Below, in pieces: positions 39,969 through 49,992 of a stretch of 64,000 nucleotides of DNA (its first letter is position 1; each line of letters opens with the position of its first letter). The translations under genes were made by a program, and so were the position numbers. Origin of the DNA: Isochrysis galbana (taxonomy: Eukaryota > Haptophyta > Isochrysidales > Isochrysidaceae). The notes under the pieces were generated by a model. It did no database searches, was not told the DNA's origin, and was given only the letters and a program-made list of their open reading frames with translations. The stretch is taken from the NCBI GenBank assembly GCA_018136815.1, contig CM030932.1, positions 9,481,429 through 9,545,428 on the forward strand. Reading direction: 5' to 3'.

Positions 39969-41811
39969 ATGGCGTCTCGCTGTCTCGCGCTGCGCCGCTG
40001 CTGCTGGCTCGCAGCAGCTCGCCGGCTGTTGCGGCCAATGGCGGGGGCCGCGGCCATCTCGATGGGTTGTGCCAGCCTCACGCGCTGCGACTGGCCCGCA
40101 CCCGCCGCGCCCCCGGCTGCGATCTCCGCCAGGGCTCTCCTCGAGAGCTCTCTCGACCGCCACTCACTCACTCGAGAGGGCGAGGCCGTCCGCTTCTCGG
40201 TCAAGGCGGGGCGGCTGTGTGCACGGCTCACCCTGCCGCCTGGCACCGATCTCCTTGGCCTCCTGCAGTCCATGCTTAGTGTGTACCCCTCTGTGCGCTG
40301 GACAGTGGAGAGCACGCGCGGGACGCTTGGCGACAGCCTGCTGCTCCAGGCACCGAAAGTGGCAGAGAGTACCGATGGGGCGCCAGACGAGCCACCACCG
40401 TTGATCTCGCTGTACATCTCGCGGAGTGGTCACGACTCGGAGGTGGAGCTGCTCTGCACCGATGTCCTGCGCGCGCGGGACGCTGAGGCCCTCGCTCTAG
40501 CCATATCGTGCAGCACGCGCCAAGCCAGCGACTTGGCACACCGACGGAGACCTACCTCCCAGCTTGCGCCGTCCACTGAATCGCAAACTGAAGGAATCTT
40601 TGATTTCTTCGGGACTCGAGCGTTTGACGCACCGTGGCGTGGTGGCTCGTCCCATGGTTCGTCTCCAGGCACGGTGCGCCCTGGCGAACGCGGAGCAACG
40701 GCTATTGACCCAATCGATGAGCTCGAGCAGCTAGGCGTACGGGTGTACCAACCTGGGGATGTTTATGCCGAGGGTGGATGGTCGGGGCTTGCCGGTTCAG
40801 ACGCCATCCGCCAATTGCTCGAGGAGAGCATCGTTCTGCCCCTCGAGCATCCGGAAGTGTACTGCGAAATTCGTGCCGGCACCCGAGCTGCAAGTGATGT
40901 CGACCGTTCTGTCGAGCCCGCCGCCACTAGCAATCTGTCTGCGGCCTCACGTGGGTCTTCAGGGCGCCAAGGCCCCTCGTTGACTAAAGGCATCGAAGCC
41001 CGCCGTCCGGCCCATGTTACTGCGATCCTACTTGAGGGCCCACCGGGCACAGGCAAGACGTCGGCGGCACGAGTACTCGCCACAACGCTGGGGAGGCCTT
41101 TGGTCCATTTGCCGGTCGAGTCAGTCGTGTCAAAATGGTATTGCAATGCCACACACATTACCGTGTGGATGGAGCTAGCGCTCCCACGCCCCTTATCTCA
41201 TAATCTTCTCGATTGTCGCTCACTGTCCTACCGCTGCCTGCGTGTTGCCTGGTAGGTATGGCGAGGCTGAACAACGTCTTGCAGCGGTCTTCGATGCTTG
41301 CAGTCGGCTCGGCCCTTCCGTCCTCTTCGTCGATGAAATCGACGCGCTGGCAGGAGATCGCGCTGGTGCTAGCGGTGGAGCTGGAGGAATGCATGAGGCT
41401 TCTCGCCGTTCACTCTCAGTACTACTGCGTAAGATGGAAGGTTTTGAGGTGGGCGACCAGACTGTCGTCATTGCTGCTACTAATCGGCGCCAGGACCTTG
41501 ACGGTGCACTTTTGTCCCGATTTCAACTCAAGCTTCACTTTGGTCTGCCAGACATGCAGACACGACAGCAGATATTCAAGCTGTACGCAAGGCAACTGAA
41601 GGAGGAGGAGCTTGAGGCACTCGCTCGCCAGTCATCGCAGAGCTCGGGCCGTGATATCCGCGCCGTGTGCGAAGCGGCTGAGAGGCGCTGGGCGGCAAAG
41701 CGCGTGCGAGGCGAAGCAAGCGCACTAGGCCAATCCTTGCCCCCAGCTTCCGAGTACGAGGAGTCCCTCCGGCAGCACCGCTTGGGGCAGGCTCAGGGGA
41801 TCGACCACTGA
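39969..41811 (+). CDS. AAA+ ATPase, probably mitochondrial, 2 exons
   Basis: Exons 39969-41137 and 41256-41811 (donor GTATTG, acceptor TGGTAG, phase 2) give 574 residues. The splice rebuilds KWYGEAEQRL, the classic pore-loop-1 neighbourhood of AAA proteins. Walker A is GPPGTGKTS (356-364); Walker B is LFVDEID (about 411-417); the second region of homology is ATNRRQDLDGALLSRF (about 463-478) with an arginine finger. The N-terminus (MASRCLALRRCCWLAAARRLL) is basic and lacks acidic residues, as in mitochondrial presequences. Residues about 40-330 have no domain I recognise. The AAA module resembles the spastin/katanin/ATAD group. Substrate unknown. One AAA ring domain only; no protease or zinc motif, so not FtsH/i-AAA. 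Confidence 0.88.
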
Positions 41812-42539
41812 CGTACCGCTTGATTAGCATTGCAAATGGCGCACTCCGACGTATGGCGTTCTCCATGATATCAGAGATCAACGCCTGGTTCGCTGGCAAT
41901 GGCACGTCAATCCACGTCAGGTATGCTGCAGCGATTTCATCGGGTACCGCGCACAGTGATTTTTCACATCCACATATCCACTACTTTGCACACGCTGCCC
42001 TACTGGCGATCGCCATGACCACGATCACACGCCAGCACTTCGACATTGGGATCGTGCCTATGCTGTTCCTCCGCCTTGGTGAGTTGTCGCACAACGACAA
42101 CATATGCCAAAGCTCATCATCCAATGGCATGAGCTGAAGGGTGCGACGGTCCGACTTTTTTAGATAGGCAGGTAGGTAGAATTAAGTTAAGGAGAAGTGT
42201 CTCTTTCGCGTGCTTCCCTTGGTCCGTCGGCAAGGGTTCCGAGCGAGAGGAGAGAGATTTTGGACGCCTACGCTAGAGGCGAGAGATCGACGACTAAGTT
42301 CATACTACTACGTAGTACTTAGTTCACATGGGGTTGGTGCCTCGTACCCTCCCTCCCGGGCTCCAATTCCCCTCCGGGGTCTCATCGGTCATCCTCATGC
42401 CATGCCATCTGGCATGTGCTGAGCACTCATCACCTTGACTCAGTAGGGCGGTCAAGTAGAGCAATTTTAACTTCTTAGTACGGGTGAAAATTGACGAAAA
42501 GTCAAGATTTAGGTTTAGGATTCAAAACAAGATTTTTGG
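41812..42539. other. Intergenic DNA with hairpin-bearing dispersed repeat
   Basis: Bases 42292-42440 are the second copy of the repeat at 36644-36780. Here the hairpin is enlarged by an inserted TACTACGTAGTA palindrome. No CDS supported. Confidence 0.5.
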
Positions 42540-43440
42540 ATATGCGGGGAGTTATCATGGGAGCCGGGCGTCTGCGAGGGAGGAGATTCGAAGGGGCACA
42601 TATGTCATATGTGTATGTGTCTATGGCATCAACACCCGGCTCAAGGTGTACGGGCAAGTGCGCCGAGGAGTGTTGTGATAGTACCGGTCTAGTGGGAGTA
42701 CGTTAGTGGTACTAATGCTCAGATTTTTATTATTATTGCGCGGGAAGTCGAATGTCGAATGACGCGAATGAGCCATCTTTTGGAGCGACGTAGAAGTTGT
42801 AGGCTTCCTCCTTGCCTTGGGTCACGAGGATTCCCTCCTTGGTGAGTGCCTTGGTGCGCTCTTGATTCCCTTGGAGAAAAAAAGAATCCATCGTCCTTGG
42901 GCTCCTCAATCAAGCGCTTTCGCTTTCGCTGGCGCGTTCACGTTGATGAGATTTTCCATCTCGAACTTATAGGTGCGCACCACAAGCACAAGGTGCGCCG
43001 AGACGTCCTTTATTTAAAGCGCTGGCAAGCGCTTTGTTTGAGGCTCGGGGTAGGCTTTTCGTCGAGGGTTTGGTACTTTACCGCGATTGGGCATGGGATG
43101 CAGGATGCCTACCGCGCGGAAATCCGCTACGTGCTACGTCCTTAAATTTGTCGCGGAATCGGTTAGCGGTTAGCACAGTCCGGTGTGACTAGCACCTCCC
43201 ACGGGCCGGAGGCGCTCTTCGAGATGAATGAAGTTGGGCTCGAGGTCTACGCCCTCCAACTTGTTGAGATGCCGACAATCGCGTTGAAAGCCTCTTCGTC
43301 CTTGATCTTGTAGCCGCGCTAATACGGCGTGAAGCGTGAAGGTGATGATTATTTCCAGTGAGAGGTCAAAATCAAAATCCTCGTCCCCCTCGGGCTCTTG
43401 GGAGTTGTCGACGAGGGCCAATTAAGTGGGTTGGTCGCAC
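42540..43440 (-). pseudogene. Gag-like retroelement relic, copy D (C-terminal part and 3' flank)
   Basis: Reading right to left, 43440-43150 repeats the acidic segment, IIITFT motif and HLNKLEGVDLEP domain of copy A. 43100-42900 continues KDVSAHLV, then YKFEMENLINVNAPAKAK. After a stop/shift, 42880-42738 encodes TKALTKEGILVTQGKEEAYN and ends ASFDIRLPAQ with three tandem TAA stops. At least three frame breaks show decay. Bases 42720-42540 are 3' flank and match 55508-55690 in inverted orientation. This copy shows the true C-terminus of the family that copy A loses at the window edge. Confidence 0.6.
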
Positions 43441-44083
43441 GAGGGTAGTGGCCGCAAGGCAGGTTGACGGTGAAAAGATAGGGAACGGGCGTAGCTTCAA
43501 CAGAGTTACCCCAAGGCCACGTGCGAGGCGAGAAGATATTAAGAAGGATTTTTTAGCGGTAGCTGAGGACACCGCACGTCTAATGTATAGACAACACGCC
43601 ACTCCAATCCCTCGCAGACGGCACGCGGCATCAGTAAGAGGAGGGAGCGTAAGCTGTAACACTTGAATGCCTCAATCTCATTCTCCCCACCTCTCCTCCT
43701 CTTGATACAACTGCACACGTGAGGGCCTCATGCCCCTACCCTTTCGGTCATTGTATGCATGATGCATCAGCGCACAAAACGAAATGTGCTCTTGAAGTTC
43801 AACCCATGTAGTGTCATCTGCAAGTGCCAGTGTGAAACAGATGGTGTGTGACCCGGGTAGCAGTGCTGCCGCACTGAACCAAATCCAGGTGGCGCACAGC
43901 CTCCGCTTGATGCCGGAATTTTGCATTCATCATTGATGGGCACATTTTGGGGTGGCACAACGACTGTTTTCCGATGTTGACGGAATGATGACTCATCAGC
44001 AATCTATGAGAAGGTTCGCAACCTGCTTTGCTTTGCAGCCTATGCTTAGGAAGGCGCCCGCTTGTCACATTCGCATTTCGCCT
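43441..44083. other. Intergenic, no feature recognised
   Basis: I see no supported gene or repeat. Short open frames occur on both strands without start or splice support. Confidence 0.4.
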
Positions 44084-44874
44084 TTAAGCTGTTGTTGCAG
44101 ACGACTTGCTAGTACGCGTGTGAGTTTCTGTAGAGGCGGTCTTGCTGTTGGATGGAGATGCTGATGGACGCACATTTGTCTTCGGCTCGAGCCGGCCGCC
44201 GCCTGGCAGGCACCCGGCATGGATGATTTTCTTATACTCCTCAAAATCGATCTCCCCGTCCGAGTCCAGATCGGCCCATTGTATCATCGCATCAACGTTG
44301 TCGTCCACGAGTCCACTTGGAGCTGTCTCGGCAACCTGCACGGCGTAGTTGCGGAGGCGGCATAATTGACGCAGGTGTGACAACAGCAGCAAAACGATCA
44401 AGATAGTTCGCAGATTAAGCAAACTCACGATCGAGAGCAGCGCAGATTTGAGCTCGAACTTGTCGATCTTGCCTGATTTGTCTAGGTCGAGCGTGTTAAA
44501 CGCCTTGCGGAGGGCAGACTCGTCGGCTGCGGGGAAGCGGCAAGCACACCGTCAGCGGTCGCGTGGGAGGAAATGACTTGCAAGAAAGGATGTGTGCCTC
44601 CCACTCCTTCACTCCTCTTCCCTCAAGCGAGCGTGAGGCTCAGGCCTTTCCTTTCCTGGGCTTAGCCGCGGTTGCATGAGACGCGGCAGCGCAGTGCCAA
44701 GTGGCTTTGCTGCTGCCCACCGAGCTTGCGGCCGGGTTGGAGCTGGTGCCAGGCGTCCGAGGCCATGTATAAGTCCTCAATGCGGTTGTGCCCCCAGTAC
44801 AGTCGCACAGTGGCCAACTGCGGCACCCGAAAGGCGGTGGAAGTGTAGAAGCGGAGCAGTGGACGGCGAAGCAT
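44084..44874 (-). CDS. Two-EF-hand calcium-binding protein, 3 exons, possible mitochondrial leader
   Basis: Exons 44874-44721, 44526-44429 and 44335-44084 give 167 residues. Introns: GTGGGC...CCGCAG (phase 1) and GTGAGT...GTGCAG (phase 0, 93 nt, no stop). EF-hand 1 loop at 65-76 (DLDKSGKIDKFE) is built by joining exons 1 and 2; loop 2 at 106-117 (DLDSDGEIDFEE) is in exon 3. Both have Asp at 1, 3 and Glu at 12, so both should bind Ca. The N-terminus MLRRPLLRFYTSTAFRVPQL resembles a mitochondrial presequence. The C-terminal 40 residues are Ser/Thr/Lys-rich. A calmodulin-like sensor is the general expectation; partner unknown. The frame extends upstream to another ATG at 44979, but that adds only charged sequence. 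Confidence 0.85.
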
Positions 44875-46579
44875 TTCTTCTCGCGCAGAGAGCTCGCAGG
44901 GCACACCCACCCTCCCCTCTCTCTTTGCTTCCCCCCTCTGCACTCTTGAATCTTCTCTCATTTCACGGGTTATTTCCATTCTCTCGCGGGGCCACCACGC
45001 CCTTCTTCTCGCTCCCGCACCCCCATCAAGATGCCAATATATGATGGACGGATTCTTCCGTCATGTTTCCCGCATGTGTTCCGTCACGCTCATCATCACA
45101 TAAAGTATACCTTAAATTTCTAAATCTCTTATCCTGCTCTCCATTCATTATTGTACTCATTACGTGTTGTTCACCTCGTGCGACAGCATATCGTTGAGAA
45201 TTGTAGTCTTGTACAAGTCACTCTTTAAAAATAGTCGGGCGGTCGTTTCTATTTCTATTTCTGGTTCTGGGTCGGTTTGCGCACGTTTATGTTTATGTTT
45301 CGCGGTGGTCGGGCGAGTGCCAACACTGTGTTTACATTGTGTTTCGGGAGCGGGTCGTCTTCCCGTGCGAACGGGGGCGTTTCGGCGCGGGGCCCGGGGC
45401 GATCTGTCTTGCCCGCCGATGCAGTCGCGGCACATGGCGTTCGTCGTTCGTCCTCGGTCAATGGTGGTATTCATCGGGATCGTCACGCTACACGCTACTC
45501 GCCATAGTTCGGCTCGCACGCGTACGACGTAGCGGTGCTCGGGTCGCCGGACTTCTCGCGCAGTCGTCGCGAGGCATCCCGGGGCATGCCCCCATCGGAG
45601 GATCGGAGGCTGCAGTGCTGTAGTGGTCGCGGCGATGCGGCGATCGAGGCGACATCGGCCGATGAAGGTGAAGCGCTGCATTGGCATTGGTGTTTGAGAG
45701 TGTTACAAGTTACAAATTTAACGCTAAACATTACAGGTCATGGTCATGGTATTTTATAATGTGTCGTAACAAATTGGAGAGCCAAACGTATCGAACGGGG
45801 GAAAGGATGGAAAGAGAGAGAGACCGAGACCACCACCACACCATCGATCGCGACGAACCACGAGGAGGAGGAGGAGGAGGAGGCAGCCTGCGTGCTTAAG
45901 GCTGAGGGGACTCAGCCCTCAAAGGTAGGAGGAGCGGTGGAGAGAACGACAGAGAGAGAGAAGAACAGACGTACATGAGTGGGTGTCATTGATGGGAAAG
46001 GATGAGGGGCAGTGGAAAGCGGAGGCTTGGCGAGGCGGAGGCGAGGCGAGAGGCAAGGGAATGGCGGAGGCGGAGGAAGGCAGGCTGACCGCGCTCGTCG
46101 CCGCAGACGCGAGCCATGCTCACCCCATGGGTTAGAGTGGGGTCGGGCAACGGGTGGACGGGTGGTGTGCAATGGGGCTTGTACGCAATGTGCATGTGTG
46201 GGCTTGTGCACGGCGCGATGGGCGGCGAGGCGTGGCGAGGGCGTGCTAGGAAGAGAGGGATGTCTTTAAACAGTCGAATCAAGCCGAAGCTTGTTCGTGT
46301 CAAGTCTCATTCGGGGCACAATCTTGAGAGAGAGAGAGAGAGGGAGGGAGGGAAGGAAACGCGCTACATGACGACGGCACACGTGACCACCTCACAAAAC
46401 TCAATCTACTAACACCACTCAATCAACAAAAGAACTGAGAAACAAACATAAACGCTCGAAACAAACAAAGAAGGAGACAAATGAATTGACGAGCGATGTG
46501 CAGCCTCGGTGTTCAATATGTCGAGCAAGCGGCGAACCATCGAGACAAGCCCTGAAAACAAAATTCGTTCGCACTATCA
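44875..46579. other. Intergenic DNA, no firm gene
   Basis: A minus-strand frame at 45687-45160 (175 codons, Arg/Thr-rich, with a CRDC pair) could be retroelement debris, but no motif confirms it. Simple GA repeats at about 45810-45830, 45948-45962 and 46327-46350. A TTTTGTTTTCAG acceptor-like site lies on the minus strand near 46550, just 3' of the SAP gene, which could mean that gene has a further exon. Confidence 0.4.
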
Positions 46580-47359
46580 CTATCGAGTATCGATTCCGCT
46601 TTGAGTATAGAGATACTCTGGATTCGACACACGCATGCTGACGTGCATCATCTTGTTGAACCAAGAAAAAGGATGCGATGATGCATCGAGACCAACCTGG
46701 GCCGCGGGTGCCCAATTGGATTCGCCTTGGAAAGGGGTGCGCGAGATAGGCCTCGTCGCACTACTCAAAGCTTCCCAATGCCAAGGAGTCTCGGGGGGCC
46801 GAGCACAGCTCTTTGACGGCAGCGCCCGCAGTAGCGGAGCACTTTTAGCAATGCCACTCCGAAGACGCTCGGCGAGCGTGGTCTTATCGCCTGAAGTTGA
46901 GAGGCCGCGCCACATGAGATGCATCTTCATCTCAGCCACCTTCAGGCTCCCCACCCTTTCGATGGTGAGCGTCTCGAGACCGGGTGGACAAGCCATTTGG
47001 TGCGTCTTGTCCGCGGCAGCGGCAGCAACCGCAACCGCGGCAGAGGCGGCGGGGGGAGGCTCGCCAGGCGTTGCTGCCGCGGAAGGTTCTGAGCTGCTAG
47101 CGGCGAGCATCTCATCGACAAGACGTCCCCAGCCGCCTACGCCTTCGCCATGGCGCGCGCTCGATCGCCCCACCTCCACCTCCACCTCGACGGCGTCCTC
47201 AACGCCCTCGTCCTCGTCCTCGTCGCCCGCAAACAGGTATGGCTCGGGATTTTCGGGCGGGACCTCGTCGTCTGAGGGTAGACCCTCGTCCCATTGGTCC
47301 ATGCCCCCCTCCACGCCCCTCTCACTGCCCTCCAGACCCCCAGCGGCCGGCGTGCTCAT
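46580..47359 (-). CDS. SAP-domain protein, possibly the N-terminal part of a transposase-like gene
   Basis: 259 residues from ATG at 47359 (MSTPAAGGLEG). Residues 1-65 are strongly acidic with an EDEDEGVEDAVEVEVEV stretch. An Ala-rich linker follows. A SAP module at about 137-167 (VGSLKVAEMKMHLMWRGLS, then SGDKTTLAERL) is clear; SAP domains bind scaffold-type A/T DNA. After it, PWHWEALSSATRPIS and a SHPFSWFNKMMHVSM segment resemble, weakly, the region ahead of the catalytic domain in PiggyBac-type proteins with SAP-like N-termini. No DDE residues are present, so either the gene continues in an unseen exon below 46580 or it is truncated. An alternative upstream ATG at 47440 adds 27 basic residues. 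Confidence 0.6.
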   Translation of the reverse strand: MSTPAAGGLEGSERGVEGGMDQWDEGLPSDDEVPPENPEPYLFAGDEDEDEGVEDAVEVEVEVGRSSARHGEGVGGWGRLVDEMLAASSSEPSAAATPGEPPPAASAAVAVAAAAADKTHQMACPPGLETLTIERVGSLKVAEMKMHLMWRGLSTSGDKTTLAERLRSGIAKSAPLLRALPSKSCARPPETPWHWEALSSATRPISRTPFQGESNWAPAAQVGLDASSHPFSWFNKMMHVSMRVSNPEYLYTQSGIDTR

Positions 47360-48408
47360 GGCCCAAGAGAGGGGGCCTCGAAGCACCTTCGCGGGTGCTT
47401 CCCCCGGCGCTTTAAGAGATAAAGAAGTTTTTTCTTTCACTTAATTTCTTTTTCATCACTTCGGATTGGCTCGCGAGGGGGGTAATATGTGATGTTAGAA
47501 AGGGGTGCGCTGGGTTCGCGGTCTGGGTCAGATGGGATGGTGTTTTTAAGGTTTCTGTAAGTGTAAGACTCGGGTCAACACACCCTTCTGCTTTGAGGAT
47601 TCTCACCCCCAGTGAGTTCCTGTACTTTTCCCCGCATGTCCCATGTTCTCTAAAGTACTCATAGTCCTCCGCGCGATAGCTCGTGCCTTGCGTGTGAAGT
47701 ATTCCGCGGTCATGCGCGAGTCGTGGCCAGGCGGAGTAAAAGGGGGAGAGAGGAGAGAGAGGGAGAAGAAGCCCGCGCGCGAGTCCAGCTCGTTCCTCGC
47801 GGGGTCACTTGCCGCGCACGAGGAGAGAGAGAGAGAGAGAGACCGCGGGCGAGAGAGGAGAAGAAACACACCCTCTCTCTTCCGTACCCCCCACCCCCCT
47901 CCCCTCCCCTCCTTCACATCCTTCTTTCTCACCTTCTTTAGGGAAGTCACCCTTTCTTCTCCTTCTCGCTGGGGCGAACGGAGGGCCTTCCCTTTTCCTC
48001 GCGTTTTTGGGGCTCCTTCTCTTCTTCCGCCTCGCCCCTCCCCCCCACCCCCAATAAATAGAGAACAACATTTCTCCTTCCCCCCGCCCGCCCCCCTCCC
48101 CTCCCTCTCCCCCCCCCCCCCGCGCGCAACCGCGGTCTGGGACTGCCACATTCCTTCCGACGGGGGATCTCACGATCTCGGCTCTTCCTCTTCTCTCCGC
48201 CCCGCCCCCCCCCCTCCCCCGCCCCCCCCCCTCTCTCTCACAGAGCTTGCTCTGCCCACGCTTGGCCCGCTCTTGCTCTCCCGCAGGCGCCCGTCCCCCC
48301 CGCTTCTCCTCCCCCTCCTCCCCACCCGCCCCAAGGCCCCTCTCTTCCTCTCTGCTGCCCTCACTCCAGCGTTGGTATACCCTCTACGGCGGGTGCGCCA
48401 GCCCTGCC
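47360..48408. other. Intergenic, C/T- and GA-rich low complexity
   Basis: Bases 47820-47870 carry GAGAGA repeats. Bases 47880-48240 are C/T-rich with several C runs and lead to the CRAL-TRIO start. Open frames of 180-260 codons on both strands here are compositional artefacts. Confidence 0.5.
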
Positions 48409-49992
48409 ATGACGCTTAGCGAGCCTCCCTCCCTCTCCGGATGGATCTGGAGGCAGCGCAAGATGTTCAGCGTGGGTGGCAGCCATACCTCCATTCCGGA
48501 TCCCAAGACGACGCGCTCTGCAGGGCACTCAAAGGAGAGGATCGGCATTCCGCCCGATCCCTCAGAGTCCTCCCACTCCACCGCGACGGCCAGTGCGCCT
48601 AGCTCACCTCACTTGATTGCCAGCGACGGCTCCGTCTCGCCACTTCAACAGCTTCGGAAGCTGCCCCCTGGGGAGAAGCAGGCTGGGCGAGCGGAGCCAC
48701 AGCTGGATGTTCCGACTGCGACGGCCCGATCCAGGGCATTCTCCGCGTCCGGCCATAGCTCTCCTGCCGCAGGCTGCATGGCAGTGTTCCCCGCCAACCA
48801 GTACGAGGCACAGGTCGTGGCTGCGCTGCGAACACGCTTCGAGGATCTGACAACAACTCGACGGCTGCCTCATGACATGTTATTCGGTTTTGTGCGATCT
48901 AACCAGCCGAGAAGCTTCAAAGGCGGTGCCATCCCGACCAATCCGGCGAGCGAGCTCCGCAAGTGGACGGATTCTGCAACCAAGCAGATGCGAGATGCGC
49001 TTGCCCTCTTCAAGTCCCTCGAGGTATGACACCATGGGTGGGATCAAGACGTATCCCCTCATCATCGCGCCCGCTCGGTGCTGCACGTCCACTGAAGTTT
49101 GCGCTGCCACCTTACTAGAGTTAGCGGGTTCCATTGACAACGGGCTGTCACTCACCTCCTCATGCCCGGTTGCGCCGCTTCACAGATCGATCGTTTCGTG
49201 GTGGAGGAACAGCCCACCATGGATTCATGTGTGAGCACCTTGGTGTATGATGACGCATCGACGTCCAGGATATTTAGGCCTTTTGAAAATTCCGAAGACG
49301 GTGTTGACGGTGGGCCCAGCGGCAAGAGCATACCAGCTGCAGCTTCGCCCCCCTCGGTCAGCGCCTCGGCAGAAAACCCTTCTCTCCCCCTCGCCACGAC
49401 CGTCTCTCACAACTCTAGCGAGCTGTTGTCGGCTTTCGACGCAGCATGGCCGTATCGTGTGCTGGGCCACGACGAATCCGGTCACATTGCAGTCTACGAC
49501 GGCCTCGGAGGCGTCTCATTTGAGGGGCTCCTCTCGTCGCTCGGGGCTGATGGAGCGCTTCGTGCCTCTGCTGCGCGAGTGGAGCAACTTCGCCTTCTTA
49601 AGCTTTCGCTCTTCGAGGACATGGGAGTTGAGGCTTACTATCACACCACAATCGTCGACTTGCGCGGCCTATCATTCGCTCATCTGAAGAACCGTTCATT
49701 CGTACGGCGCCTCTTTGCGTTTGCGAGCACGTGCTATCCAGAGACTGTGCACAGGATATACCTGATCCACTCGCCTTCCGCTTTCCCGGTCATTTGGAAA
49801 GCAATCCGGCCATGGCTTGACCCGGACACCTCGGAGAAAATACACGTTCTCAGTCACCGCGAGGCGCGCGATCTTTTGCAGCAGTGGGGAGAAGAGCTTG
49901 ACGGGGAGCTCAGTTCGATGCGCGCCTCCGCTTCAACGATCTCTTCAAACTCCTCTTCAGTGGCTCCGCGCAAAGATTTTCCGTCATCGTGA
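48409..49992 (+). CDS. CRAL-TRIO (SEC14-like) domain protein, 2 exons
   Basis: Exons 48409-49023 and 49186-49992 (donor GAG|GTATGA, acceptor CTTCACAG, phase 0) give 473 residues. Residues 1-120 are Ser/Pro-rich and likely disordered. Residues about 125-205 are helical with an LRTRFEDL and KQMRDALALFKSLE pattern. The CRAL-TRIO lipid-binding fold spans about 290-430: YHTTIVDLRGLSFAHL (from about 357), then YPETVHRIYLIHSPSAFPVI and a PWLDPDTSEKIHVLS ending that are near-diagnostic. Such proteins carry or present phosphoinositides, tocopherol or other lipids at membranes. No GOLD or Rho-GAP domain is present. Ligand unknown. Confidence 0.87.

Noticed and set aside
45160-45687. 175-codon minus-strand frame as a gene
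   Set aside because: Arg/Thr/Pro-rich, no start context or domain, and equally open frames exist on the other strand; kept only as possible element debris.
47603-48419. 182- and 258-codon frames on opposite strands
   Set aside because: Both lie in C/T- or GA-rich leader DNA and have no recognisable protein character.
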